Shown: positions 29,788 through 38,097 of the stretch, piece by piece | Layout: each line of letters opens with the position of its first letter | How positions within the stretch are numbered: position 1 is the stretch's first letter | Assembly: GCF_900114375.1 (NCBI RefSeq) | Contig: NZ_FOSV01000002.1 | Coordinates: 248,001 to 312,000, forward strand | Direction of reading: 5' to 3' | Origin: Methylorubrum salsuginis | GTDB lineage: Bacteria > Pseudomonadota > Alphaproteobacteria > Rhizobiales > Beijerinckiaceae | DNA: 64,000 bases | Notes under the pieces: generated by a model | Told to the model about the DNA's origin: nothing | The model's input: only the letters and a program-made list of their open reading frames with translations | Databases searched by the model: none | Program-made: the position numbers and the translations under genes

Positions 29788-30771
29788 TCACCCCCACAGT
29801 TCCGCCAGCGGCGGATGCACGGTGCTGCCCTCGTAGAGCAGGGCCGGTTCGCGGTCCCGGGCCAGCAGCAGCGGCCCGTCGAGATCGACGTAAGCCGCGT
29901 GGTGGGCGATCAGCATCGCGGGCGCCATGGCCAGCGACGTGCCGACCATGCAGCCGACCATGATCTCGAAGCCGCGGGCGCGGGCCTCGTGCGCCAGCCG
30001 GATCGCCTCGGTGAGGCCGCCGGCCTTGTCGAGCTTGATGTTGATCGCGTCGTAGCGCTTGGCCAGCGCATCGAGCCCGGCCCGGTCGTGCAGGCTCTCG
30101 TCGGCGCAGATCGGGATCCTTCGGGAGATGTCGGCGAGAAGGCCGTCGTCGTCGGCGGGCAGCGGCTGCTCGATGAGGGCCACGCCCGCCGCCTCGCAGG
30201 CCGCGAGGTTGGACTCGATGGTCTCGGCCCGCCACGCCTCGTTGGCATCGACGATGAGGCGCGAATCCGGCGCGCCGCGGCGCACGGCGGCGATCCGCTC
30301 GGGGTCGCCCTCGCCGCCGAGCTTCACCTTCAGCAGCGGCCGGTGCGCGGCCGTCCGGGCGGCCTCCTCCATCGTCTCCGGTTCGCCGAGGCTGAGGGTG
30401 TAGGCGGTGGTGACGGGGCCGGGTTCGGAGAGCCCCGCGAGCGCCCAGGCCGGGCGGCCCTGGCGCTTGGCCTCGAAATCCCAAAGGGCGCAGTCGATGG
30501 CGTTGCGCGCCGCGCCCGGCCCCAGCCGCGCGAACAGATCCGAGCGGGCGCCCCCCTCGGCGAGCCACTCGGCTTGGCTCCGGATCGCGTCGGCGACGCT
30601 CTCGACGCTCTCGCCGTAGCGGGCATAGGGCACGCACTCGCCCCGGCCGCGGATCTCGCCGTCCTCGATCATGGCGGTGACGACGACGGCCTCGGTGCGG
30701 CTGCCGCGGGCGATGGTGAAGGCGCCCGCGATGGGAAAGCGCTCGACGGCGACGGTGAGGCGGCGCGGCAT
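29788..30771 (-). CDS. dgcA: Enolase-superfamily epimerase: N-acetyl-D-Glu racemase/dipeptide epimerase
   Basis: This 327-residue MR/MLE (enolase superfamily) protein has the catalytic Lys pair in LLKVKLG (Lys148/Lys150), metal ligands Asp175 (VDANEAW), Glu201 (EQPL) and Asp224 (ICADES), and the second base Lys246 in INIKLDKAGGL. By fold it would be called an L-Ala-D/L-Glu epimerase. The adjacent DUF1611 gene instead matches the DgcN-DgcA pair, in which DgcA racemises N-acetyl-D-glutamate. I chose the ATG at 30771, 17 bases after dgcN; the longer frame overlaps dgcN. Which substrate is used cannot be settled from sequence. Confidence 0.85.
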   Translation of the reverse strand: MPRRLTVAVERFPIAGAFTIARGSRTEAVVVTAMIEDGEIRGRGECVPYARYGESVESVADAIRSQAEWLAEGGARSDLFARLGPGAARNAIDCALWDFEAKRQGRPAWALAGLSEPGPVTTAYTLSLGEPETMEEAARTAAHRPLLKVKLGGEGDPERIAAVRRGAPDSRLIVDANEAWRAETIESNLAACEAAGVALIEQPLPADDDGLLADISRRIPICADESLHDRAGLDALAKRYDAINIKLDKAGGLTEAIRLAHEARARGFEIMVGCMVGTSLAMAPAMLIAHHAAYVDLDGPLLLARDREPALLYEGSTVHPPLAELWG

Positions 30772-30787
30772 TGTTCTGGGACCTCTC

Positions 30788-31798
30788 TCAGGCCGGGAAC
30801 TCGGCGGCGAGCCGGTCGAGGATGCCGTCCACCCCGAAGCGCACCGGGTCGGTCGCGGGCAGGCCGTGGGCGGATTCCGCTTCCTGGAGAAGCGCACGGG
30901 CCTGCGGCTCGGGCAGGGCCTGCGTGTTCACCGCGATGCCGACGGGGCGGATATCCGGATTGGTGAGACGGCCGAGCTGCACCGTCAGGTCGATCACCTG
31001 CCGGATGGTCGGAAGCGAGGCCTCGACGCCGCGCATGCGGGTGCGGGTCGGTTCGTGGCACACCACGAAGGCATCGGCCTGCGCCCCGTGCAGCAGGCCG
31101 AGGCTGACGCCGGCGAAGGAGGGATGGAACAACGAGCCCTGGCCCTCGATCAGGTCCCAATGGTGAGGGTCGGCGGCGGGCGAGACCCACTCGACCGCGC
31201 CCGAGATGAAGTCGGCCACCACCGCGTCGATGGCCACGCCCCGGCCGGAGATGAACACCCCGGTCTGTCCGGTGGCACGGAAATCCGCGTCGAGCCCGCG
31301 CTCGCGCATGCCCTTTTCGAGCGCCAGCGCGGTGTACTTCTTGCCGACCGAACAATCGGTGCCCACGGTGAGCAGCCGGCGGCCGGGGCGCTTGGTCCCC
31401 TTGCCGGTCGGGAACGTTTCCGAGCTGTGGCGGACATCGTGGAGGGCGCGGCCGTGGCGCTCCGCGGCCTGCGCGATCTGCGGGATCGAGCCGAGGCGCG
31501 CGTGAAGGCCGCTCGCCACGTCGAGCCCGGCCTCCAGCGCGGCGACGATCTCGGCCACCCAGTGCTCCGGCAGCACGCCGCCCGCGTTGACGACGCCGAC
31601 CACCATGGTCCTGCAGCCCTTCGCCACCGCCTCTGCGAGCGTCAGGTCCGGAATGCCGAGATCGGCGGCGCAGCCCGCCATGCGGCGCTGCCCGACGCAC
31701 CATTCGGGCCGCCAGTCGTTGATGCCGTAGGCGGTCTTGGCCGCCAGCGTGTCCGGCACGTCGCCGAGGAACATCAGGTAGGGCGTGGCGATCTGCAT
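30788..31798 (-). CDS. dgcN: DUF1611 family protein, DgcN-type D-glutamate N-acetyltransferase
   Basis: A 336-residue protein of the DUF1611 family. It has an N-terminal Rossmann-like region and a P-loop-like segment TVGTDCSVGKKYTALAL, followed by GQTGVFISGRG and HWDLIEGQGSLFHPSFAG. In marine and other proteobacteria, DgcN acetylates D-glutamate and works with DgcA, which is the next gene here. A GTG at 31819 is an alternative start, but the ATG at 31798 begins the conserved QIATPYLMFLGDV. The neighbouring FAD oxidase gene lies upstream in the same run. Confidence 0.82.
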   Translation of the reverse strand: MQIATPYLMFLGDVPDTLAAKTAYGINDWRPEWCVGQRRMAGCAADLGIPDLTLAEAVAKGCRTMVVGVVNAGGVLPEHWVAEIVAALEAGLDVASGLHARLGSIPQIAQAAERHGRALHDVRHSSETFPTGKGTKRPGRRLLTVGTDCSVGKKYTALALEKGMRERGLDADFRATGQTGVFISGRGVAIDAVVADFISGAVEWVSPAADPHHWDLIEGQGSLFHPSFAGVSLGLLHGAQADAFVVCHEPTRTRMRGVEASLPTIRQVIDLTVQLGRLTNPDIRPVGIAVNTQALPEPQARALLQEAESAHGLPATDPVRFGVDGILDRLAAEFPA

Positions 31799-31875
31799 CG
31801 AATCGGTCCCGTCCGGCACGTCAATCCACGCCGTCTATGCGCGATCCGTGCCCAATGCGCGAGCCGCCCGTCGGT

Positions 31876-32970
31876 TCAGGCGTCGAGCCGGTCCGCGACC
31901 GCCTCGGCCAGCGACAGCGACGCCGTCAGCCCCGGACTCTCGATGCCGAAGAGGTGAACGAGGCCGGGCAGGCCGTGCTCGGCCGGGCCGTCGATGCGGA
32001 AATCGGCGGCCGGCTCGCCGGGACCGGTCAGCTTGGGGCGGATGCCGGCATAGTCCGGCGTCAGGCGGTCCTCGGTCAGCGCCGGCCAATAGCGCCGGAT
32101 CGCCTCGGCGAAGGTTCGGGCGCGGCCGGGATCGACCGTGTAATCCTCGGCTTCGACCCACGCGACATCGGGGCCGAACCGCATGCGGCCGGCGAGATCG
32201 AGGGTGAGGTGGATGCCCAAGCCCCCCTCGACCGGCGCCGGGTAGATCAGCCGCGAGAAGGCGGGCCGCCCGGTGCAGCCGAAATAGCTGCCCTTGGCGA
32301 GCACCTGACGCGGCACCCGCTCCGGCGCAAAGCCTTCGATCCGGCGGGCCAGCGCCTGCGCCCCGAGCCCGGCGGCGTTCACGAGCACGTCGACGATGAG
32401 CCTGTCCGGCGCCGCGCCGCCGAAGTGGACCTGCCAGCGCCCGTCGCGGCGCTCGGCCGAGAGAATCGGTGTGCGCAGCGCCAGCGCCCCGCCCGCATCC
32501 TCGATCTCGCCGAGCAGCGCCAGCATCAACGCATGGCTGTCGACGATGCCGGTGGCGGGCGAATGCAGGGCCGCGACGCACGACAAAGCCGGCTCCAGCG
32601 CGAGGGCCTCTCGGCGTTCCAGGAAGGCCAGATCTTCGACGCCGTTGGCCCGACCGCGTGAAAAGATGCCCTCCAAGGCGGCCCGCTCGTCCTCGCCCGT
32701 GGCGACGATCAGCTTGCCGCAGAGGCGGTGCGGCACGCCGTGGCTCGCGCAGAAGGCGACGAGGCGGCGGCGCCCCTCGACGCAGTGGCGGGCGCGCAGC
32801 GAATCCGGCGGGTAGTACATGCCGCCATGGATCACCTCCGAGCTTCGGGCCGAGACGCCGGTGCCGAACGCGTCCGCCGCCTCGGCGACGATGACGGAGG
32901 CCCCGCGAAGGGCGAGCGCCCGCCCGACCGCGAGGCCCACCACTCCGGCCCCGACGACGAGCGCCTCCAT
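31876..32970 (-). CDS. FAD-dependent oxidoreductase, L-2-hydroxyglutarate oxidase-like
   Basis: This 364-residue DAO-fold protein begins with the FAD motif VVGAGVVGLAVGRALALRG. SSEVIHGGMYYPPDSLRARHC and the C-terminal LVHLFGIESPGLTASLSL match the LhgO group, which oxidises L-2-hydroxyglutarate to 2-oxoglutarate at the membrane or into the quinone pool. It lies between fliO (8 bases upstream) and dgcN, on the same strand. An oxidase acting on a glutamate-derived hydroxy- or amino acid would fit with dgcN and dgcA, but the substrate is inferred. Confidence 0.82.
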   Translation of the reverse strand: MEALVVGAGVVGLAVGRALALRGASVIVAEAADAFGTGVSARSSEVIHGGMYYPPDSLRARHCVEGRRRLVAFCASHGVPHRLCGKLIVATGEDERAALEGIFSRGRANGVEDLAFLERREALALEPALSCVAALHSPATGIVDSHALMLALLGEIEDAGGALALRTPILSAERRDGRWQVHFGGAAPDRLIVDVLVNAAGLGAQALARRIEGFAPERVPRQVLAKGSYFGCTGRPAFSRLIYPAPVEGGLGIHLTLDLAGRMRFGPDVAWVEAEDYTVDPGRARTFAEAIRRYWPALTEDRLTPDYAGIRPKLTGPGEPAADFRIDGPAEHGLPGLVHLFGIESPGLTASLSLAEAVADRLDA

Positions 32971-32977
32971 CGGCCGC

Positions 32978-34279
32978 TCAGTTCTTGGTGTCGAGCGGGC
33001 GGCCGAGCAGGCGGGCGAACTCGGCCTCGATCTCCTCGACCGAGAACGGGTTCTGCGCCGAGGTCGAGGCGGCCTCGGGCTTCGCGGCGTCCGGCTTCGG
33101 AGCCTCGGGCTTCGGGGCCTCGGACTTGGGCGGCGTCGCCTGGGATGCGGGTTTGGTATCCGCGGGCCTCGCTTCCGGCTTGGGCGCGGCCTCGGCCGGC
33201 TTGGCGGGTGCAGGAAGCACCGGAGCGGGCTTGGGCGGAGCGGGCGGCGCGGCGGGGACCGGCTCCGCCGGGGCGGGCTTCGGCGCGGCCTCGGATTTCG
33301 TCTCCGGAGCGGGGTTCGCGTCCGCGGTGGGCTTGGGTGCGGTGGCCAGCTTGGCGGGGGGCGGCGCAGGCGCGGGAGCCGGCGGCTCGGCCTGGGCGGC
33401 GGCCATCGCGGCGGCGAGCGGGTCGGGCCGCAGGTCCGGAGCGGGCGGCAGCGGCGGCGCCTCGGCGCCGCCCGGCGGCGGCGTCACCGCGGAAGACGGG
33501 CGCTTGAGCGCGACCTGAAGCTGGCGGGCCATGTCGGACAGGACCGCCGGATCGACCGGCCGCGGCCCGCGCCCGGCGATGACCGGCGGCGTCTCGGGGA
33601 CCGGCTCGGAGGCCGGCGGCACGGCGGGTTCCGGATCGGCGGGAGCGGGGCTCGGCACGGCCGGCGCGGCCTCCGGCTGCGTTCCGCCGAGCGGGGGCAG
33701 CGTGCGCCGGATCAGGCGGCTCACCGGCGAGGCCGGGCGGGTGCGAGCCGGCGCGGAAGCCGGGGCGATGACCTCCGGTTCGAACAGGCCGGGATCGAGC
33801 GGCGGCGTGCGCTCGGGATGGGGCGGCTCGGCGCCGGGCATCGCGGGAGGTACGACTTCCGGCATCGCGAAGGCGGGCGGTGCGGGGCTGTCGAGGAATT
33901 TGTCCGCCCGCCGGGTTTCCTGGGCGGCCTCGAGGCCGGGGTCGACGGCGTGGTCGGGCTCGGGGGCGTAGCGGGCGCCCGCGCCGCGCTGGATGTTGCG
34001 CTCGATCACAACGTCGTTGGGGCCGCCGACGAGGAGCAGGTGCTCCACGTTGTCCCGCCGCAGCAGGATGAGCTGTCGCTGCCGGTCGAGCTCGTAAATG
34101 TCGACGATGCCGAGCCGGGGCTGGCGCCCGCGCCCGTTCGCCCCCGCCGTCAACGACAGGCCGCGCCCGGCGAACCGCCGGTACAGCAGAACCGCCCCGA
34201 TCATCAGAACGAGGATGACGAGGAAGATCACCAAGAACTGGACGACGACCGAACCGTCGGAACCGAAGAACGCTTGCAA
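32978..34279 (-). CDS. fliO: FliO-like flagellar biosynthesis protein with long Pro/Ala-rich tail
   Basis: The protein starts, by comparison with rhizobial FliO (MQDLFGSD...), at a TTG codon at 34279, giving LQAFFGSDGSVVVQ, one transmembrane helix (FLVIFLVILVLMIGAVLLY) and a compact FliO domain (LGIVDIYELDRQRQLILLRRDNVEHLLLVGGPNDVVIERNI, about residues 50-90). The remaining 300 or so residues are Pro/Ala/Glu/Lys-rich and end with a conserved-looking NPFSVEEIEAEFARLLGRP. FliO helps assemble the FliPQR export gate. It is divergent from flgB and the fliQ-fliR-flhB export genes. Upstream in-frame codons reach 34450; the start is uncertain. Confidence 0.75.
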   Translation of the reverse strand: MQAFFGSDGSVVVQFLVIFLVILVLMIGAVLLYRRFAGRGLSLTAGANGRGRQPRLGIVDIYELDRQRQLILLRRDNVEHLLLVGGPNDVVIERNIQRGAGARYAPEPDHAVDPGLEAAQETRRADKFLDSPAPPAFAMPEVVPPAMPGAEPPHPERTPPLDPGLFEPEVIAPASAPARTRPASPVSRLIRRTLPPLGGTQPEAAPAVPSPAPADPEPAVPPASEPVPETPPVIAGRGPRPVDPAVLSDMARQLQVALKRPSSAVTPPPGGAEAPPLPPAPDLRPDPLAAAMAAAQAEPPAPAPAPPPAKLATAPKPTADANPAPETKSEAAPKPAPAEPVPAAPPAPPKPAPVLPAPAKPAEAAPKPEARPADTKPASQATPPKSEAPKPEAPKPDAAKPEAASTSAQNPFSVEEIEAEFARLLGRPLDTKN

Positions 34280-34468
34280 GACTCGTGTCTTTCGCCGTCG
34301 GGGCCTGGTCCGAGCTTGCTCTTGCCCGGCCCGCTCGTGAGACCGCGCGATTATCGCTGCCGTCGGTTGCGCCCGCAACAAATCCGAATCGTTCGTTAAC
34401 AGGCCCGTGCGGTCCATCCTGTCCCATTCCGGTGCAGGGCCGGCGGTCACCGGGCAGGATTTGCCGGA

Positions 34469-34484
34469 TTAACGGGTTTTTAAC
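34469..34484 (+). promoter_or_regulatory. CtrA-binding site upstream of flgB
   Basis: TTAACGGGTTTTTAAC is an exact TTAA-N7-TTAA match to the full CtrA site of alphaproteobacteria. It lies 95 bases before the flgB start, inside the 299-base divergent region with fliO. Early flagellar operons are classic CtrA targets, and cckA, the kinase that controls CtrA phosphorylation, ends this same gene run. Confidence 0.7.
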
Positions 34485-34578
34485 CATGGCGGCGGCATTT
34501 TCTGCCGGGTCCGGATCCCGCGTCCCCACACCGCGTGCCGCCGGATTCTTCGGCCGGATTCCAGGGCACGTCCTCCCC

Positions 34579-35001
34579 ATGTCCCTCACCGACCTGCCCA
34601 TCCTCGGCATGCTGCGCACCCGGATGCACTGGCATCAGGCCCGCCAGGCGCTGCTCGCCGAGAACGTCGCCAACGCCGACCTGCCGGGCTTTCGCCCGCG
34701 CGACCTCGCCGAGCCCGCCGGCAACGGCTCCGCCGCCGGGCTCGCGGCCCCGCTCGGCGCCTCGGTCGGCGGCGACGGGCTGGCCCGCACCGAGCCGGCC
34801 CATTTCGGGCTCTCGACCCAGGACGGGCCGAATGCCGACCCGCGCCGCTTCAAGGGCTTCGAGGTGCGTCCCTCGGGCAACGGCGTGAATCTCGAGGAGG
34901 AGATGATGAAGGCCGGCGACAACCAGTCGGACTATCAGCTCGTCGCCTCGCTCTACCAGAAGAGCCTCGACGCCCTGAAGATCGCCGTCGGCAAACGTTG
35001 A
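34579..35001 (+). CDS. flgB: Flagellar basal-body rod protein FlgB
   Basis: This 140-residue proximal-rod subunit of the flagellar basal body crosses the periplasm. The family N-terminus MLRTRMHWHQARQALLAENVANADLPGFR and the C-terminal NLEEEMMKAGDNQSDYQLVASLYQKSLDALKIAVGKR are complete. The ATG at 34579 gives the expected length, whereas the longer frame overlaps fliO. It heads flgB-flgC-fliE-fliQ-fliR-flhB, with flgC 13 bases later. A CtrA box lies upstream. Confidence 0.95.
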   Translation: MSLTDLPILGMLRTRMHWHQARQALLAENVANADLPGFRPRDLAEPAGNGSAAGLAAPLGASVGGDGLARTEPAHFGLSTQDGPNADPRRFKGFEVRPSGNGVNLEEEMMKAGDNQSDYQLVASLYQKSLDALKIAVGKR

Positions 35002-35014
35002 TAGGGGTTAGGCC

Positions 35015-35425
35015 ATGGACTTCCTGAAGAGCCTCGGCATCGCCGCCTCCGGCCTCAAGGCGCAGTCCGGGCGGATGCGCATCATCGCCGAGAACATCGC
35101 CAATGCGGATTCCACCGCCTCGACCGCGGGCGGCGAGCCCTATCGCCGCAAGATCCCGACCTTTTCGAGCCGCCTCGACCGGGAGCTGAACGCCCACGTC
35201 GTCGAGGCCGGGCGCGTGCGGCGCGACCCTTCCCCGTTCCGCACCAAGTACGACCCCGGCAATCCGGCGGCCGACGCCCGCGGCGAGGTGCGCCTGCCCA
35301 ACGTCAACGGCCTGATCGAGAACATGGACATGCGCGAGGCCCAGCGCTCCTACGAGGCCAACCTCAACATGGTCACCGCAACCCGGCGGATGATCTCCAA
35401 GACCCTCGAGATCCTGAAGGCCTGA
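35015..35425 (+). CDS. flgC: Flagellar basal-body rod protein FlgC
   Basis: This 136-residue rod subunit assembles next to FlgB. The N-terminal IAASGLKAQSGRMRIIAENIANADST and the C-terminal MREAQRSYEANLNMVTATRRMISKTLEILKA are the paired helices that form the rod coiled coil. Length equals the family's usual 130-140. It is preceded by GATAGGGG and followed by fliE with a 2-base gap, so translation of the two is probably coupled. Confidence 0.95.
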   Translation: MDFLKSLGIAASGLKAQSGRMRIIAENIANADSTASTAGGEPYRRKIPTFSSRLDRELNAHVVEAGRVRRDPSPFRTKYDPGNPAADARGEVRLPNVNGLIENMDMREAQRSYEANLNMVTATRRMISKTLEILKA

Positions 35426-35427
35426 CC

Positions 35428-35736
35428 ATGCCGAGTTCCGCCTTCGCCGCGGGCGCCTACGCCGCCGCTCAAGGGATCGCGCGTCCGACCGGCCCCAAGC
35501 CGGTCCAGGCGACGGGCGCCTCCGGGTTCACCGGCCTCCTCCAGCAGACCTTGGACAGCGTCGCCCAGTCCGGCGAGAAGGCCGACCGCGCCGCCCTCTC
35601 GGCCGCCGCCGGCAAGGCCAACGTGGTCGATGTCGTCACCGCGGTCGCCGAGAGCGAGACCGCGCTCCAGACCCTGGTGGCCGTGCGCGACCGGGTGATC
35701 TCGGCCTACGAAGAGATCATGCGGATGCCGATCTAG
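35428..35736 (+). CDS. fliE: Flagellar hook-basal body protein FliE
   Basis: A 102-residue protein that joins the MS ring to the rod. The C-terminal half (VVDVVTAVAESETALQTLVAVRDRVISAYEEIMRMPI) is the conserved FliE domain, and the N-terminal 40 residues are Ala/Gly-rich. It follows flgC by two bases. The gene ends with TAG, one of two TAG stops I found here that are not made by the dispersed repeat. Confidence 0.93.
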   Translation: MPSSAFAAGAYAAAQGIARPTGPKPVQATGASGFTGLLQQTLDSVAQSGEKADRAALSAAAGKANVVDVVTAVAESETALQTLVAVRDRVISAYEEIMRMPI

Positions 35737-35744
35737 TTTTTTGT

Positions 35745-35772
35745 CCCCTCTCCCCGCCCGCGGGGAGGGGGG
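35745..35772. repeat. G/C-run hairpin between fliE and fliQ
   Basis: CTCCCCGC and GCGGGGAG (35750-35757, 35760-35767) form a hairpin extended by C and G runs, with TTTTTT just upstream at 35738-35743. It resembles the arms of the 12749-12902 inverted repeat. Its place inside a flagellar operon suggests a processing or attenuation point, but no function is shown. Confidence 0.5.
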
Positions 35773-35821
35773 ATGCGCGCTCCGACGATCTGATCTCCGG
35801 CAAAGCGAAGTCCCGAAAAAC

Positions 35822-36088
35822 ATGACCGGCCTCGCCATCCTCGACGTCGCCCGCGACGGCATCTTCGTCTTCCTCAAGGTGGCCGGGCCCCTGATGCTGG
35901 TGGCCCTGCTGGTCGGCCTCGTCGTGTCGCTGTTCCAGGCGCTGACGCAGATCCAGGAACAGACGCTGATCTACGTGCCCAAGATCGTCACCGTGTTCGG
36001 CGTGCTGCTGCTGATGCTGCCCTTCATGGGCGATGCCATGGCGGCCTACATGGCCCGCATCGCCGCCCGCATCGCGGCGGGCGGCTGA
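35822..36088 (+). CDS. fliQ: Flagellar export gate protein FliQ
   Basis: This 88-residue inner-membrane subunit of the flagellar type III export gate has two transmembrane helices (residues 14-36 and 51-73) and the conserved GLVVSLFQALTQIQEQTLIYVPKIV between them. Length is the family norm. I chose the ATG at 35822, after the hairpin region. fliR follows 33 bases later. fliP is not in this cluster. Confidence 0.95.
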   Translation: MTGLAILDVARDGIFVFLKVAGPLMLVALLVGLVVSLFQALTQIQEQTLIYVPKIVTVFGVLLLMLPFMGDAMAAYMARIAARIAAGG

Positions 36089-36121
36089 TGCCCCGCGCGG
36101 AGCGGTGTAGGGTGGAGGCGC

Positions 36122-36898
36122 ATGAACGCCTCGCTCAACCTGCTGCTGCCGGGCCTCGCCGCGGCCTTCATCCTCACCTTCGCCCGGGTCGGCACGCTGA
36201 TCATGCTGATGCCGGGGGTGGGCGAACAGCTCGTCTCGGCACGGGTCCGGCTGGCGCTCGCGCTCCTCGTCACGCTGGTGCTGTTTCCCGTGGTGCGGCC
36301 GATGCTGCCGGCGGTGAACGGCACGCTCGCCCCGCCGGTGCTGATCGGGCTGCTGTTCAGCGAAATCCTGATCGGGCTGATGCTCGGCCTGTGCGTGCGG
36401 ATGGTGCTCGCCGCGCTGACGACCGCGGGCAACGTCATCTCGCAGCAACTCGGCCTGTCCTACGCCATGACGGTGGACCCGACGATGGGCGGGCAGCAGG
36501 CGGCGGTCGGCAATTTCCTGTCGCTCCTCGGCATCACGCTCGTGATGGCGACCGACCTGCACCACCTCGCCCTGGAGGGGATCGCCCGCAGCTACGTCGT
36601 GCTGCCGCCGACCGGCCTGCCGGCGATGGGGGACGCGGCCAAGCTCGCGCTGGACGCCTTCGCCCGCAGCTTCGCGCTCGGCGTGCGGATCGCCGGCCCG
36701 TTCATCGTCTTCGCGATCCTGTTCAATCTCGGGCTCGGCGTGCTGTCGCGGCTGATGCCGCAATTGCAGGTGTTCTTCCTCGCGGTGCCGGCCTCGGTGA
36801 TCATCGGGATGCTGCTGCTCGCTGGGGCGCTGGGGCTGCTCATGAGCCTGTTTCTGGACGATCTCGGCCGCTATCTCGGCCAACTCGTCGGGCGGTGA
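36122..36898 (+). CDS. fliR: Flagellar export gate protein FliR
   Basis: A 258-residue inner-membrane export-gate protein with about six hydrophobic segments. Signatures include FARVGTLIMLMPGVGE, the QQLGLSYAMTVDPTMGGQQ segment and the C-terminal LMPQLQVFFLAVPASVIIGM. It forms the FliPQR core with FliQ. It is followed 12 bases later by flhB. The order fliQ-fliR-flhB is the conserved arrangement. Confidence 0.95.
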   Translation: MNASLNLLLPGLAAAFILTFARVGTLIMLMPGVGEQLVSARVRLALALLVTLVLFPVVRPMLPAVNGTLAPPVLIGLLFSEILIGLMLGLCVRMVLAALTTAGNVISQQLGLSYAMTVDPTMGGQQAAVGNFLSLLGITLVMATDLHHLALEGIARSYVVLPPTGLPAMGDAAKLALDAFARSFALGVRIAGPFIVFAILFNLGLGVLSRLMPQLQVFFLAVPASVIIGMLLLAGALGLLMSLFLDDLGRYLGQLVGR

Positions 36899-36910
36899 GG
36901 CGCTAGGGCC

Positions 36911-37978
36911 ATGGCCGAGGAGACCGACCAGGAAGACAAGACCGAAGAACCGACCTTCCGCCGCATCGAACAGGCGATCGAGCGCGGCGACGTGCCGAAC
37001 AGTTCGGAAATCTACACCTTCTTCATCCTGGCGGCGCTGACGCTGGCCCTGATCCTCTCGGCCAAGCCCATTGCGGAAGGGTTGTCGCGGGACATGCGCG
37101 GCTTCCTGCTCCATGCCGGCGAGGTGCCGGCCGATCCCGGTACGTTCCTGGGGGTCGCCATGCGCGCCGCCTGGATCGGGCTGAAGGCGCTTGCCGTGCC
37201 GCTCGGCCTCGCCGTGGTCGCCGCGCTCGCCGCGGGCTTCCTCCAGCACCGGCCGATCCTGACGGCGCAGAGCCTGGTGCCGCAATTCTCGCGCATCTCG
37301 CCGATGGCCGGCATGAAGCGGCTGTTCGGGATGGAGTCCTGGATCAATTTCGGCAAGGGCCTGGCCAAGCTCATCCTCGTCGGCGTCGTGGCCGGCGCCA
37401 TCCTCTGGGCCGAGCACGACCGGGCGGAATCCTTCGCGCAGCTGGAGCCCGGCGCGGCGCTCGCCGCGACGCTTTCGCTCGCCGTGAAGATGATGGGCGG
37501 GATGCTGGCGATCTACGCGGCCATCGCGCTCGCCGACGCCCTCTACCAGCGCCACCGCTGGAAGGCGCGCCTGCGCATGTCCAAGGAGGAGCTGAAGCAG
37601 GAGCACAAGGAGAGCGAGGGCAGCCCCGAGGTGAAGGCCCGCCAGCGCCAGCTGCGCCAGGCGAAGGTCAAGAAGCGGATGATGGCCGCCGTGCCCACCG
37701 CCACCGTGGTGGTGACGAACCCGACCCACTTCGCCGTGGCTCTGCGCTACGAGGCCGGCATGGCCGCGCCGGTCTGCGTCGCCAAGGGCGTGGACTCCCT
37801 GGCCCTTCGCATCCGCGCGGTCGCCAAGGACCACGACGTGCCGGTGATGGAGAACCCGCCGCTGGCCCGCGCCCTCTACGCCACCGTCGAGGTCGACGAC
37901 GAGATTCCGGCCGAGCATTATCGCGCGGTTGCGGAGGTGATCGGTTTCGTGCTTCGCCTGCGCCGCCGGGCGGCGTAA
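36911..37978 (+). CDS. flhB: Flagellar export switch protein FlhB
   Basis: A 355-residue protein with an acidic N-terminus (MAEETDQEDKTEEPTFRRIEQA), four membrane helices and a cytoplasmic C-terminal domain. The autocleavage motif NPTHFAVALRYE places the cut after Asn270, as in the E. coli protein. Cleavage switches export from hook to filament substrates. This is the last flagellar gene of the run; cckA follows after 119 bases without a visible terminator. Confidence 0.96.
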   Translation: MAEETDQEDKTEEPTFRRIEQAIERGDVPNSSEIYTFFILAALTLALILSAKPIAEGLSRDMRGFLLHAGEVPADPGTFLGVAMRAAWIGLKALAVPLGLAVVAALAAGFLQHRPILTAQSLVPQFSRISPMAGMKRLFGMESWINFGKGLAKLILVGVVAGAILWAEHDRAESFAQLEPGAALAATLSLAVKMMGGMLAIYAAIALADALYQRHRWKARLRMSKEELKQEHKESEGSPEVKARQRQLRQAKVKKRMMAAVPTATVVVTNPTHFAVALRYEAGMAAPVCVAKGVDSLALRIRAVAKDHDVPVMENPPLARALYATVEVDDEIPAEHYRAVAEVIGFVLRLRRRAA

Positions 37979-38097
37979 GGAGACGCTTCGTCCCGAGACG
38001 GCGAAGTCCCTCAAATGCCACGGTTTATGCACCATTGTCCGGCACATCTGGCCCCACGGCGCGCCGGAGACGGGCGTGAGGGAATGGGTAGGGCCTG

